A DNA stretch of 64,000 nucleotides from Neocallimastix lanati (nom. inval.) (GCA_016946835.1 JACVTC010000060.1:815501-879500), one strand, 5' to 3'. Numbered from the stretch's first letter, positions 46,050-57,654 are shown. A program made the numbers and translations. The notes: generated from the sequence alone by a model not told the origin.

Positions 46050-47160
46050 ATTGAATACTAAAATAAATAATAAATAATAAATGAATGAATGAATTAAAAA
46101 GAGTATTTATTAATAAATAATAAATAATAAATAATAAATAAATGAATGAATTAAAAAGAGTATTTATTAATAAATAATAAATAATAAATAATAAATGAAT
46201 GAATGAATTAAAAAGAGTATTTATTAATAAATAATAAATAATAAATAATAAATAAATAAATGAATTAAAAAGAATATTTATTAATAAATAATAAATAATA
46301 AATAATAAATAATAAATAATAAATAATAAATAATAAATATTATATAATACATAATACATAATACATAATACATAATAATAAATAATAAATAATAAATAAT
46401 TGAAGAATAAATATTAAATATTAACTAATAAATATTGAATATTAAATAATGGAATAATATAATAATGGAATAATTAATATTAAAAAGAGTATTTATTAAT
46501 AAATAATAAATAATTAAATAAATAATTATAAAAAAAAAAAAAAAAAAAAGAATATTTCTTAAATAAATAATATAATTAAATTAGAATTAAAAAATAATGG
46601 AATAATAATGGAATAATGAATAAAATTTCTCCTATTCAATAATATTTAATATTAATTATTTATTCATATAATTTTGGTTTTGTTTGCCCTTTTTTTTTTT
46701 TGCTAAGGGAGAAATTTTATTCATTATTCCATTATTATTCCATTATTATTCCATTATTATTCCACTATTCATTATTCCACTATTCCATTATTTATTATTC
46801 ATTATTTATCATTCCATTATTTATTATTCATTATTCATCATTCCATTATTTATTATTTATTATTTATTATTTATTATTTATTATTTATTATTTATTATTT
46901 ATTATTTATTATTTATTATTTATTATTCAATTATTTATTATTCCATTATTTATTATTTATTATTTATTATTTATTATTTATTATTTATTATTTATTATTT
47001 ATGATGATTTATGATTTATTATTTATTATTTAAATTTTATTATTTATTATTTATTATTTAATTATTTATTATTTATTTATTATTGTTTATTGTTTATTAT
47101 GTATTAATCATTAAAGTTTTTATTTATGTATTATACATCATTTACCTTTCAAATAGAAAG
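46050..47160. repeat. Composite microsatellite region, inverted TTATTTA arrays
   Basis: 46060-46400 is the (AATAAATAATAA) strand with four ~60-bp units carrying GAATTAAAAAGAGTATTTAT. 46730-47100 is the complementary TTATTATTTA orientation. The two arrays face each other across about 300 bp. ORFs over them are pure repeat translations. Confidence 0.85.
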
Positions 47161-47690
47161 TTTTTGTTTTTTTTAAAAGAAGAAGAAGAAGAAGAACCGC
47201 TTTTTTAGCCAGATGATGATGTTGACCCTATATCTTGTCACCCAATCGATCGATGGACAGTTTTAAAAATTAATCTTTTCTTTTATTTATTTATTTATTT
47301 ATTATTTATTTATTTATTTACTTACTTATTAATTAATTAATTAATTTATTTATTATTTATTTATTTACTTACTTATTAATTAATTAATTAATTAATTTAT
47401 TTATTATTTATTTATTTATTAATTTACATATTTATTAATTAATTAAATAATTAATTAATTAATTAATTTATTTATTTATTTATTTATTTATTTAATATGT
47501 ATTATTCCATTATTTATTTATCTTAAACCATTTTTGATATTGTTTAAAATGCTTTTTTATTAAACTTAAACCTTTATAGTACTAGAAATAAATATTTATA
47601 ATATTAGGAATTAAAGCTACAGAAATAAATATTTATCATAGATAATATATGAAAATATAATAAAATTTTTTTTTTTTTTTTTACTTCTGG
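47161..47690. other. AT-rich region with a short coding-like patch
   Basis: Around 47178-47265 one frame reads a Glu run then, after a stop, PDDDVDPISCHPIDRWTVLK, of protein-like composition, followed by TTTA and TTAATTAA microsatellites. It is too short to call a gene; a dead fragment is possible. Confidence 0.3.
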
Positions 47691-48410
47691 TGTGTACTAT
47701 ACTACTGTACCAACTCTTATTTTTAACTCCCTCCTCTCCCCTCAAGAGCATAGGAATATTGAGGTAATCACTTCGGTATTTAATTAATATATATAAACTG
47801 TATAAAAGTACGCTTATTGCAACAAATCATGCATATATAACATTTATATTATCTATTTATTTATTTATTTATTTATTTAAGCATATTATTTATACAAATT
47901 ATAGCATATATTGATAATATAATTTGTTGCAATACTAGCATATATAGTTATTATTTAATATATATGCAGATATATGCAATGTTGGTATGCTTTCGCATAG
48001 GTTGATACTGTCCCCTGCTGTAGGGCCTTACTAAATGTTTGGCATTGGCGCTCTAGCATACCTATTATTGTTGAGAATTTTCTAGTGCGCTTCTTCTCGG
48101 AGTGATATAATAGAAAGTTATCGTATAATTAAATTAATTAATATAATTAAAATAATAAAATAATATGGATAGAACAGCATATATGCAACTATATCAACTA
48201 TATTAACTATATATAAAATGATCACATTGCTTTTAGAATATATATAGTTGATCTTTATTTTAGAATAGTGTAGAGCCCGCAAAGCTTTAAATCGAAGGAG
48301 AATTGTGGATCGTCAGTTACCTTCACAGTTGAAGGATGATCTTCTCCTTCAGAAGAGGGGAGGGGTTAGTACCTAGTTATTTTTTATTTTTTTTTTACGT
48401 TTTACTTTGT
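47691..48410. other. Less AT-rich island with several hairpins, unidentified
   Basis: Contrasts with its surroundings. Contains CCTCCTCTCCCCTC (about 47732) facing GAGGGGAGGGG (about 48355). TTGATACTGTCCCCTGCTG at 48001 is reminiscent of an LTR start. A nested hairpin at 48294-48349 has outer GAAGGAGAA/TTCTCCTTC and inner CCTTCA/TGAAGG. No ORF. It could be a decayed LTR element or a noncoding RNA locus. Confidence 0.35.
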
Positions 48411-48418
48411 TAGTATGA

Positions 48419-48470
48419 GTTAGGAAAATCATAATCAAGCATCAAAGTAAAATATCATGATTTTCCTAAC
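48419..48470. repeat. Perfect 14-bp inverted repeat with 24-nt loop
   Basis: GTTAGGAAAATCAT (48419-48432) and ATGATTTTCCTAAC (48457-48470). Such a stem could be a terminator, processing site or transposon end; function unknown. Confidence 0.8.
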
Positions 48471-48510
48471 ACCTACTGACAAACAGTGTTCTTTGATTTT
48501 CTAAAATATA

Positions 48511-48655
48511 GTAGGTATGTTCGAATTAAGGACTTCTAAAATAACAATAGTAGGTATGTTCGAGTTAAGGACTTCTAAAATAACTATAGTAGGTATGTTC
48601 GAGTTAAAGACTTCTAAAATAACAATAGTAGGTATGTTCGAGTTAAGGAAATTAA
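48511..48655 (+). repeat. 39-bp minisatellite, about 3.7 units
   Basis: GTAGGTATGTTCGA starts at 48511, 48550, 48589 and 48628 with an exact 39-bp period. Because 39 is divisible by 3, both strands give a 13-residue repeat, but there is no other sign of a gene. Confidence 0.93.
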
Positions 48656-48863
48656 CCGTTTCCATCAAGAATAGAGCATACAACAAATATTCCATGATTT
48701 GTTTGGTCAGGTCAGAAAAACAATTTTTTTTTTTTACCCATTTCCTATGATTAGAAGAATTTAGATTATTAATAATTATTATTAAGAAAAGAAAATATAT
48801 ATATATATAAACAAACACCTTCAATTTTCCTCTCATATTCATTATTATAAGATAAGGATTCTT

Positions 48864-48894
<31 letters not shown>

Positions 48895-50060
48895 TAATAT
48901 TGATATTAATTCATAAAAAAAATAAAAGTTGGCTTTTCTAAAAATAAATTCTTCTAAGTAATTATTTAAAAAAAAAAAAAAAAATTTTTTTAAAGCATTA
49001 TTTGTTATATGTTATAAATTATTGTAATAAATTCTATATTCGATTTTATAGCTTTTCAAATAAGTTTTTTCAATAAAATATAAAAATTCAAAAAAATAAA
49101 TTCAATTATATACACTTTCATAGTGAAAATCACAATATTTAATATTTATACTAGGAAAAGTTCCTTCCGTAGCATTAGCTAATCTCTATTTCAAAATCAC
49201 AATGAAAAAAAATTTATTGTGCTTTCAAAATATTATCATATTAACTTGAATTTTTTTTTTTTTTTTTTAATTTCTTCTAATAATATTTTATTAGTTGTTT
49301 GCTCTTTTTTTTATTAGTTGTTTGCTCTGCAAACATATCATTATATTTCGAAAATAATTCAGCTTGAAATGGAGATTGACATTGAAAAATTATTACATTT
49401 TGAATTTTTTGAAGATCACAAAGCTTTCATCTCATTTTTGTTTTATAATATTTTGATTCATCGTGAATTTTCATCAAAAAGTTTTTATATCATGAGGTAG
49501 TTACTTATTTATATTTCTTGATAATTTGGAATTTAATTGCTTTACTTTCAGGACATATAAATACCATTTCTTATGAAACTTTATTTATTAAATCTAAGTT
49601 TTCCTTTTTATATCAAAAGGAATTGATCCCTTTTTTTTTTTTTAATTTCTTCTTTAAATTTATATTTTGCTATTGATAGAGATACATCAAATTCTTTTTT
49701 TTTTTTTTTTTTTTTTTTTAGATGATTACATAAACTTTTGTTTTTTTAGTATCTCCTTCATTTAAAATAAATAATGAAAAATATACATTTATTTGATTTT
49801 TTATATATTCAATATATCTATATACTCTTGAATTATCCTTTTTTTGTTTTTGAAAAATATATATATATATATATGTATTATATATGTATATATATTATAA
49901 TAATTTATTCTTTTCTATTATTAGTTTCACCTATTTCAAAAATAAGAATGTGGTTCATTTCGCCAATTTTTATAATACAAATTTTCAATACGCCATTTAT
50001 TTTTAATGACTTGTAAAATTTTTTGTTAACGCCATAAAAAATTTTAATACAATTTTATGT
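48656..50060. other. Gene-free AT-rich region
   Basis: A CTT microsatellite (48861-48890), T-runs of 20-27 nt, and at 49955-49985 CATTTCGCCAATTTTTATAA with AATACGCCA, a weak match to the MITE termini found near 53-55 kb. A 60-aa ORF at 49318-49500 has no recognisable features. Confidence 0.5.
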
Positions 50061-50089
50061 AAAAAAAATAAATGTATAAATAAATAAAC

Positions 50090-51720
50090 AAACAAATAAA
50101 TAAATAAAGAAATAGTAAGTATATAAAATAAAATAAAATTAATAGAATATGAATATAAAGTACAGATTGAATAAAATAAAATAAAATAAATATTGAATGT
50201 AATAATATAAAAGTTCAAGTATATAAAATAAAATAAAATAAAAATAAAATAAAATAAAATAAAATAAAATAAAATAAAATAAAATAAATAGTAGAATATG
50301 AATATAAAGTACAGATTGAATAAAATAAAATAAAATAAAATAAATAGTAGAAATATGAATATAAAGTACAGATTGAATAAAATAAAATAAAATAAAATAA
50401 ATAGTTGAAATATGAATATAAAGTACAGATTGAATAAAATAAAATAAAATAAAATAAAATAAAATAAAATAAAATAAAATAAATAGTAGAATATGAATAA
50501 AAAGTACAGATTGAATAAAATAAAATAAAATAAAATAAAATAAATATCTAATATTATTTTTTATTAAAGAATATTACAGATCGATCATTGTTTTAGAAAT
50601 GAAAATTTTTTACATTTTTATTGTATTCAATTGATGATGTAATTTAATATATAAAATAATATTATTGTTAATAATTTCACTAAATATAAATGATTTTTTT
50701 GCTTTCTAACATATATAATTAAATAAAACATTTTATTTTTAAAAATGAAATGTCTTTAATAATCTTTAATAAAAATAATAATAAATATTTATTTTATTTT
50801 ATTTTATGTACTTGTACTTTTTTATTATTACATTCAATATTTATTTTATTTTATTTTATTTAATCTGTACTTTATATTCATATTCTACTATTTATTTTAT
50901 TTTATTTTATTTTATTCAATCTGTACTTTATATTCATATTCTAATATTTGTTTTATTTTATTTTATTTTATTCAATCTGTACTTTATATTCATATTCTAC
51001 TATTTATTTTATTTTATTTTATTTTATTTTATTTTATTTTATTTTATTTTATTTTATTTTATTTTATTTTATTTTATTTTATTTTATTTTATTTTATTTT
51101 ATTTTATTTTTATTTTATTTTATATACTTGAACTTTTATATTATTACATTCAATATTTATTTTATTTTATTTTATTTTATTTTATTTTATTTTATTTTAT
51201 TTTATTTTATTTTATTTTATTTTATTTTATTTTATTTTATTTTATTCAATCTGTACTTTATATTCATATTCTACTATTTGTTTTATTTTATTTTATTCAA
51301 TCTGTACTTTATATTCATATTCTACTATTTGTTTTATTTTATTTTATTCAATCTGTACTTTATATTCATATTCTAATATTTGTTTTATTTTATTTTATTT
51401 TATTCAATCTGTACTTTATATTTAATATTCTACTATTTATTTTATTTTATTTTATTCAATCTGTACTTTATATTTAATATTCTACTATTTATTTTATTTT
51501 ATTTTATTTTATTTTATTTTATTTTATTTTATTTTATTCAATCTGTACTTTATATTTATATTTCTACTATTTATTTTATTTTATTTTATTTTATTTTATT
51601 TTATTTTATTTTATTTTATTCAATCTGTACTTTATATTTATATTTCTACTATTTATTTTATTTTATTTTATTTTATTTTATTTTATTTTATTTTATTTTA
51701 TTTTATTTTATTTTGTGTAC
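50090..51720. repeat. Two facing arrays of (AAAAT/ATTTT)n with a ~30-bp spacer motif
   Basis: 50100-50560 carries AATAGTAGAATATGAATATA and AAGTACAGATTGAATAAAAT between (TAAAA)n runs. 50780-51720 carries the reverse complement (ATTCAATCTGTACTTTATAT) between (TTTTA)n runs. The whole is a large imperfect palindrome with about 230 bp in the middle. ORFs here are repeat translations. Confidence 0.9.
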
Positions 51721-51867
51721 TTGTACTTATATTATTGCATTCTTTATTTATTTATTTTTTTTTTCTTTACAAATAATTGAAAAACTAATTTTTCAAAATT
51801 AGTATTAAGAATAATATTGAATAATTAATATAAAAATTTTAATTATAATATTTATAAAAATAGAGAA

Positions 51868-52906
51868 ATGAAAGATAATCTAATTATTGATGTAAGTGAG
51901 TCTAACAAAGGAAAAAAAAAATTATTATTAATAAAAAATATAAATTTAATTTTTCATATATAAGAAAAGATAATTCCAAAGTTTATGTACCGAAATAAAT
52001 GTAAATCTTTTATTATTTTAAATGATAAGAAAGAAATCTTAAAATATGATAGTTCACATAATTATCCTAAAAAAGAATACGATGTATCTCTATCTATAAT
52101 GAAACATAAAATTAAAAATGGAATTGAAAAATGTTCAATTTCTTTTGGTATAAAAATAAAACCTCTATATAATAAAATTTCTAAAGAAATGAGATTTATA
52201 TGTCCAGAATATAATTCAATTAAATCCCAAATATCAAGAAATTTAAATAAAAAACTACCATCCAATTTAACAACATTTACTGAAATTCCTAAATAAATCT
52301 AAATATTATAAAACAAAGCGAGATGAAAATTTTATTATATTCAAAAAATACTAATTTAATAATTTTTCAATCCCTTTTTCAAGTAAAATTATTTAGAATA
52401 TAATGATGATATATTTGTTGATGGTACATTTTTTATTGCCCCTAAATTTAGTTATCAAATATTTATTACAAGAACTTACGCTAAAGAATTAGATAGTTTT
52501 TACACTACTTCTTTTGCAATATTAAAAAATAAAGAACAAGAAACATATAAAATATTATTTAAAAAATTAAAAAAAAAAAAAATGCTAATACGTGTAACAA
52601 TAATATTATAATTGCAGAATCACTCAATAGTTATTTAAATAATTTATTTCCAACCAAACCATCTTATTATGAATTAATAGATAAATTAAATGAACTTGAA
52701 CATTTACCATATTATGATTATCAAAGAAAAATAAGAGGAATTTGGAAAATAAAAAAAAAAGAGCAATAAATAAAACTAATGAAATCAGTGTCTTAATTGA
52801 ACGCTACAAAAATATTGAAGCCAAGTTAATTAATGCTAAATGGGATAGAAATAATACTATTAATTTGTGGTTTGATTGTTTAACTGATTTAAATAATATA
52901 TTATAA
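51868..52906 (+). pseudogene. Dead FLYWCH/MULE-type transposase
   Basis: Pieces in several frames: SNKGKKKLLLIKN and KSFIILNDKKEILK...HNYP (FLYWCH-like N-terminus, about 51900-52080); ISRNLNKKLPSN; IFVDGTFFIAPKFSYQIFIT (52410-52470, the Asp-containing MULE transposase core); then AESLNSYLNNLFPTKPSYYE and LIDKLNELE (52615-52700). The order and spacing are typical of MULE transposases preceded by a FLYWCH finger. Frameshifts and an A-run inactivate it. A MITE-like element begins about 320 bp downstream. The 103-aa ORF at 51985-52296 is only its middle part. Confidence 0.72.
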
Positions 52907-53223
52907 ATATTATTTTATAATAAATAATTAAGAAATGAGGAATAACCAAACGAAATAATAATAATTCTTTCATTCAAAAATTTAATTTATAAAGCTTAAT
53001 AAATTTATACAGTTTAAATAAATATTCAAATGCGTCTCTATAATTAATAATTTTATCATTATAATTATTTTTTTTTTAATAATATTTAAATAAAAGAATT
53101 ATTATTAATAGCATTTATATTTTTATATAATTTTTTTATTAATAGCATTTAAATAAAAGAATTAAAATCATAAAATCTAACCATTATATGATTTATTTAA
53201 TTATTCACTTAATAATTAATAGC

Positions 53224-53657
53224 GGGTGTGGGGCATTTCGCCAAATTGCATTTCGCCAATTTTTTTGAAAGCATGTGGCGTATTAAAAAATGTGGCATTT
53301 CGCCAAGTTGCATTTCGCCAAGTTGGGAGAGTTGCATTTCCCCAAGTTGCATTTCCCCAAGTTGCTTTTCGCCAGGTTGCATTTCAACAAGTAGAGTATT
53401 GATATAAATAAATGAATAAATAAATAAATATTAATTCAAAATATATTTTTTTTAAAATTGTTTTTATGCGATATTAATAATATTTAATTTTATTTATTGA
53501 TTTATTTATTTATTTAATAATTTTCAATTTGGCGAAATGCAACTTGGCGAATTGCAATTTGGCGAAATGCCACATTTTTTTAATACGCCACATGCTTTCA
53601 AAAAAATTGGCGAAATGCAATCTGGCGAAATGCAATTTGGCGAAATGCCCCACACCC
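53224..53657. mobile_element. MITE-like hairpin element with GGCGAAATGCAA-repeat termini
   Basis: The left end GGGTGTGGGGCATTTCGCC and right end GGCGAAATGCCCCACACCC are exact inverted copies. The terminal repeats extend over 100 bp with reiterated TTGGCGAAATGCAA motifs and share GAAAGCATGTGGCGTATT. A shorter element of the same family (GGGAGAGTTGCATTTC...GCGAAATGCC, about 53325-53573) seems nested inside. No ORF; the minus ORF at 53510-53737 is a shadow. A clear target duplication is not seen. Confidence 0.75.
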
Positions 53658-53739
53658 AATATTATATAGCATAATATAGCTATAGCCACATATTTATATA
53701 CATCACGTGAAAATTGGCGTAATGCAACCTCCCCCAAAA

Positions 53740-54490
53740 ATAAAATATATTTAATTTTTTATAATTTATTTATTTAGTTTTTTATCTTTTTTTTTATTTA
53801 TTATTTATTTATTATTTATTTATTATTTATTTATTTATTTATTTATATTTATTAAAAAATAATTAAATGTGGGGCGTTAAATTAATTAAATTCTATTTAT
53901 AAGCCACGCTCCGAAACGCAGCACCTCCGGATTAGATTAATTCAAAATTTAACCTAACCTAATTATTATTGAATTGGGTTAGTTTAAATTTTTAAAATAA
54001 AAAAGTGTTACATTTAGTCTCGTTGCATATTTACATAAATAAATAAATAAATAAAAAAATAGTAAATATGTAAAAATTAAAAAATAAATGAATAAACAAT
54101 AACAAAAAAATACAATATAAAAAAGATAATAATTAATAAATTAATAATAAAAAACAATAAAAAATTAATATATTAATAATAAAGAATAAAGAATATAGAA
54201 TAAATAATAAGTTTTTTATCTTAAAATAAGATATTTTTTTATTTTATAATTAGAATAATGTTTGTTTAATAATCAATATAATAATATTCTGTTCATTGCA
54301 TTTTAAAACATTCGTTATTTTAATATTGACTTAATAATAATTTAAAAATATATATAAAGTATTACTAGTTCTAACTCAAAATTTTGTATTTATAAAATCT
54401 AATGTTGTCAATTAAGAATATTAGTTAGGGGTTAATAATAATTTTAATAATATTAAATTCAATAACAATACTCTAATATTAATTTTAATA
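53740..54490. other. Gene-free AT-rich region
   Basis: TTTA/TATTTA runs (53790-53850), AAATAAATA and AATAATAAA microsatellites. The less AT-rich patch TAAGCCACGCTCCGAAACGC (about 53902) is not assignable. No gene. Confidence 0.45.
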
Positions 54491-54497
54491 ATAATAT

Positions 54498-54861
54498 GAA
54501 GCTGAATATTTAAGTACTACAGAATTTATTAAGAAAGTATTACAAAAATTAAAAAAAAAAACTACTTTATGAACTATTTTTAAAAAAAAAAACAGAAATT
54601 ATAGACATATAGACATAGATACAGCTAATAAAATAAGTAAAAGTAGTATTGAAGTAGGCCATTTTAATCCATAGTTTTTAGACATATTAGTGATGATTAC
54701 CATTTCAATAATGAAAATATTTATATTAAATAAATAAAAGTTAAAAACGTCCAATTAAAATATATCAATACAAATGATATGATGGCCGATCCATTCATCA
54801 AAAAAACTTTAAATAGAAAGAAAATATTTAATTTTACAAATCAAAATTTATATAAAAAATA
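54498..54861 (+). pseudogene. Ty1/copia RNase H C-terminal remnant
   Basis: Broken frames read EAEYLSTTEFIKKVLQ, then ANKISKSSIEVGHFNP, then RHISDDYHFNNENIYIK, and finally NVQLKYINTNDMMADPFIKK. These correspond in order to the copia RNase H end (EAEY..., the SKN segment, KHIDIRYHF, T.DM.AD..TK). It is followed by a G-rich polypurine tract GAAGGGGGAGAA and an LTR starting TGTCAAACC. Upstream pol is not found. Confidence 0.7.
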
Positions 54862-54895
54862 AAAAAAAAAAAATTTTATTTCTGAAGGGGGAGAA

Positions 54896-55415
54896 TGTCA
54901 AACCTTATTAATATGAAGTTAAATACTAACCAAGATTTAAAAAAATAATTATATTCAATAGATGATAATGTAAGGTGTGGGGCATTTCGCCAAATTGCAT
55001 TTCGCCAGATTGCATTTCGCCAAATTGAAAATTATTAAATAAATAAATAAATCAATAAATAAAATTAAATATTATTAATATCGCATATAAACAATTTTAA
55101 AAAAAATATTTTGAATTAATATTTATTTATTCATTTATTTATATCAATACTCTACTTGTCGAAATGCAACCTGGCGAATAGCAACTTGGGGAAATGCAAC
55201 ATTTTAATACTACGCCACTTGGCGAAATGCAACTCTCCCGATAATGTATAAATTATATTTAAATTAATTAGAAGCCACAATTAAATATATAAATATTTAA
55301 TTTTATCTGTACTTTAAATCCTTTGTAATTTATTCTTTTATTTATATTCTACAATTATAAAAATTTATATTAATCAATATAAAAAAAAAAAAAAATCATC
55401 TTTTTATAGTCTCAC
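54896..55415 (+). repeat. Copia-type 3' LTR, interrupted by a MITE
   Basis: Starts TGTCAAACC right after the polypurine tract. It is split at 54973-55239 by a MITE flanked by a 9-bp duplication. The right end is uncertain (about 55415 at TCTCACA). Confidence 0.5.
54973..55239. mobile_element. MITE with perfect 9-bp target-site duplication
   Basis: 267 bp, AGGTGTGGGGCATTTCGCC ... GGCGAAATGCAACTCTCCC, flanked by GATAATGTA on both sides (54964-54972 and 55240-55248). The middle is an inverted copy of about 53394-53530 of the larger element. A 9-bp duplication is the usual footprint of Mutator-like (MULE) transposition, linking it to the dead MULE transposase 2-3 kb away. Noncoding. Confidence 0.85.
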
Positions 55416-56809
55416 AGATTAAGAATGTCATACATCATTTACTTATTTATTTATTTATTTATTTATTAAATATTTATTAAATTATTTATCATTAAATTAA
55501 TTAATTAATTAATTGTTTTAATTTATTTACTTATTTATTATTAATTTGTTTATTTTCTTATTAATTAATTAATAATTTATTGATCGATTTATTGATTGAT
55601 TGATTTAAAATGTATAAAAATTATTAAAATAATATGGCGTTATATAACAAACTTTACAAGCCATTTTCCGAAATACATTACAAATATAATTAATAAGAAT
55701 TAAAATAATAATAAAATAAAATAATTAATAGTATTTAATTATAAATATTTTTATATTTCTTTTTTAACCAGCATATTTTTTTTCTTTTTTTTTTTTATAA
55801 CCAGTATAATTGCTCATATATTTTAAGACTTTTAATGACCTTTTCATTTAGTTATATTTTTTTATAAATTAGTATTTGTATTATTAATGAAAATATTATT
55901 ATTTTAATTCTTAATTAAATATTTATTATTTATTTAATTATTATATAATTTATTATTTATTAACATTTTCACCACCAATAATAAATACACCTCTTTCTTT
56001 TTCACCATAACAATCATTTACAATAATTCTTTCTCTATTATTTATTATTTATTATTTATTATTTATTATTTATTATTTGTTATTTAATATTTAATATTTA
56101 ATATTTAATAATTAATATTTAATTATTTATTATTTATTATTTATTATTTATTATTTATTATTTAATATTTATTATTTAATATTTAATAATTAATATTTAA
56201 TTATTTATTATTTATTATTTATTATTTATTAATAAATACTCTTTTTATTATTATTTATTAATAAATACCTTTTTATTATTATTTATTATTAATTATTTAT
56301 TATTTATTATTTAAGGGATACATTTCTCATAAATAATAAATACATGTATCACATTGGTAAAAATATATAATTTTTATTAATATCTTTATTCCACACTGTT
56401 TATTTATTTACATATAATTCATATTTTTAAATAATTTAAAATGTCATTTATTGTAATACGCCACATTACAAAAATGTAACCATTTCTAAATAAATTAAAA
56501 ATTATTAAATAATATTAAAAAATATTAAATAAAATAAAATAAAATGTTATTTTTAATATTAGATTTAATTATTGTTTATTTAATTATTTAATTATTTATT
56601 TTTATAAGTTTTTTTTTTTTTTTTTCTTTTTCTTTTTTCTTTTTTCTTTTTTCTTCTTATTAAACAAAAATAAAATTTAAAAAAAAAAAAGAAAAAGAAC
56701 TTTTAAAACATTGAAGATGAATCTTTTACTTAAATATAGAATAATTTTAAGAAACTTTGCAGTGGATAGCTCCGTTGCATTACTTGTAAGAATAGATAAG
56801 AAGTTTTAA

Positions 56810-56840
<31 letters not shown>

Positions 56841-57020
56841 TAAAAATAAATAATGCTTATTTTATCAATTTATTATTTAATAATAAGTAATAGCAACAAT
56901 GGCTACTAAAATTTTATTTTAAAATTAATTAATTTTTTTTTTCTTTCTTTCTCTTATATATAATTATTTATTTAAATAATTTACATATATCTATTTTAGA
57001 TTTTTTATATTTATGTTATC
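55416..57020. other. Gene-free AT-rich region
   Basis: TTTA and TTAA runs, a TTATTATTTA array at 56040-56330 with AATAAATACTCTTTTTATTA units, and a TTTTTCTTTTTTC tract (56605-56655). ATGGCGTTATA (55634) and AATACGCCACATTA (56456) recall the MITE termini but cannot be delimited. Confidence 0.45.
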
Positions 57021-57030
57021 TCTCATAATA

Positions 57031-57120
57031 TGAACCCTTTGGTGAAGAATTATACTGATATATTAGCCTATGTATTTCTTTTAGTTGGAGTATTCTTTGT
57101 AATTGATTTAATTATTTAAT
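57031..57120 (+). other. Possible small ORF or first exon with a membrane segment
   Basis: ATG starts MNPLVKNYTDILAYVFLLVG, continuing VFFVIDLII then TAA: 29 codons with a good hydrophobic helix and non-repetitive composition. It may be the first exon of a gene continuing near 57378, but no splice pair keeps the frame convincingly. Function unknown. Confidence 0.3.
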
Positions 57121-57377
57121 TTTTTTTTTTTTTAACAAAATATTAATTTTATTTATATCCAAATTATTCTTTATCTCTAACACTTTTAAATAATAGTAAT
57201 AATAATAGTCGTATATACAATATTATTATTATTACTGTTATTATTGTGGTGAAATGAATGAAGATGAAAATATATTTTTTTTTCAATAAATATATTTTTT
57301 TATATACTATTTATATTTACTTACTTATTTATTTATATATTATATATATATATGTATTATTAAATTATAATCGATAG

Positions 57378-57654
57378 AAAAGTAAATTAAATTTTGCAAA
57401 TTATACAGCTGCATATTTTGTATCTAGAAGTATAGCTTATAATGAATATCAAAAATTGAAAGGCCATCTTTACGATGAAGAAACAGAATTTTTAAACTAT
57501 ATCGAAAATACAAATCAAAAAAATATGGTCTATTCTCAAGAGTATTTACAAAAAAATCTTAAATTAATGTTTACTGTTCACTTTATCGTCACTGTAACTA
57601 TTTTCTTTATAATTTTTTTTTTTTTTTTTTCTTTTTATAAAAAAAAAAAAAAAT
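57378..57654 (+). CDS. Hypothetical small membrane protein or exon
   Basis: The frame is open from 57378 to the TGA at 57652-57654 without an early ATG (the first ATG codon is an internal Met). It reads NYTAAYFVSRSIAYNEYQKL, then KGHLYDEETEFLNYIENTNQ, then a C-terminal hydrophobic helix (LMFTVHFIVTVTIFFII) and a Phe/Lys tail created by T- and A-runs. The balanced composition stands out in this AT desert. A TACAG just before CTGCATATTTT (57403-57407) could be a splice acceptor. A lysine-rich patch at 57870-57983 (MAKEEEEEKKAKENDKDKDL) might be a further exon. Not recognised; could be a decayed gene. Confidence 0.35.

Noticed and set aside
46030-47014. IIYYLLF-type ORFs on both strands
   Set aside because: Translation of TTATTATTTA microsatellites.
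49318-49500. 60-aa plus-strand ORF
   Set aside because: No motif, no codon bias, no neighbouring signals; length is expected by chance.
50806-51802. Three overlapping ORFs of LFYFILFYF type
   Set aside because: Pure translation of (TTTTA)n arrays; a 5-bp repeat keeps all frames open without selection.
53510-53737. 75-aa minus-strand ORF with FAKLHFAKLHFAN repeats
   Set aside because: Translation of the GGCGAAATGCAA terminal repeats of a MITE-like element.
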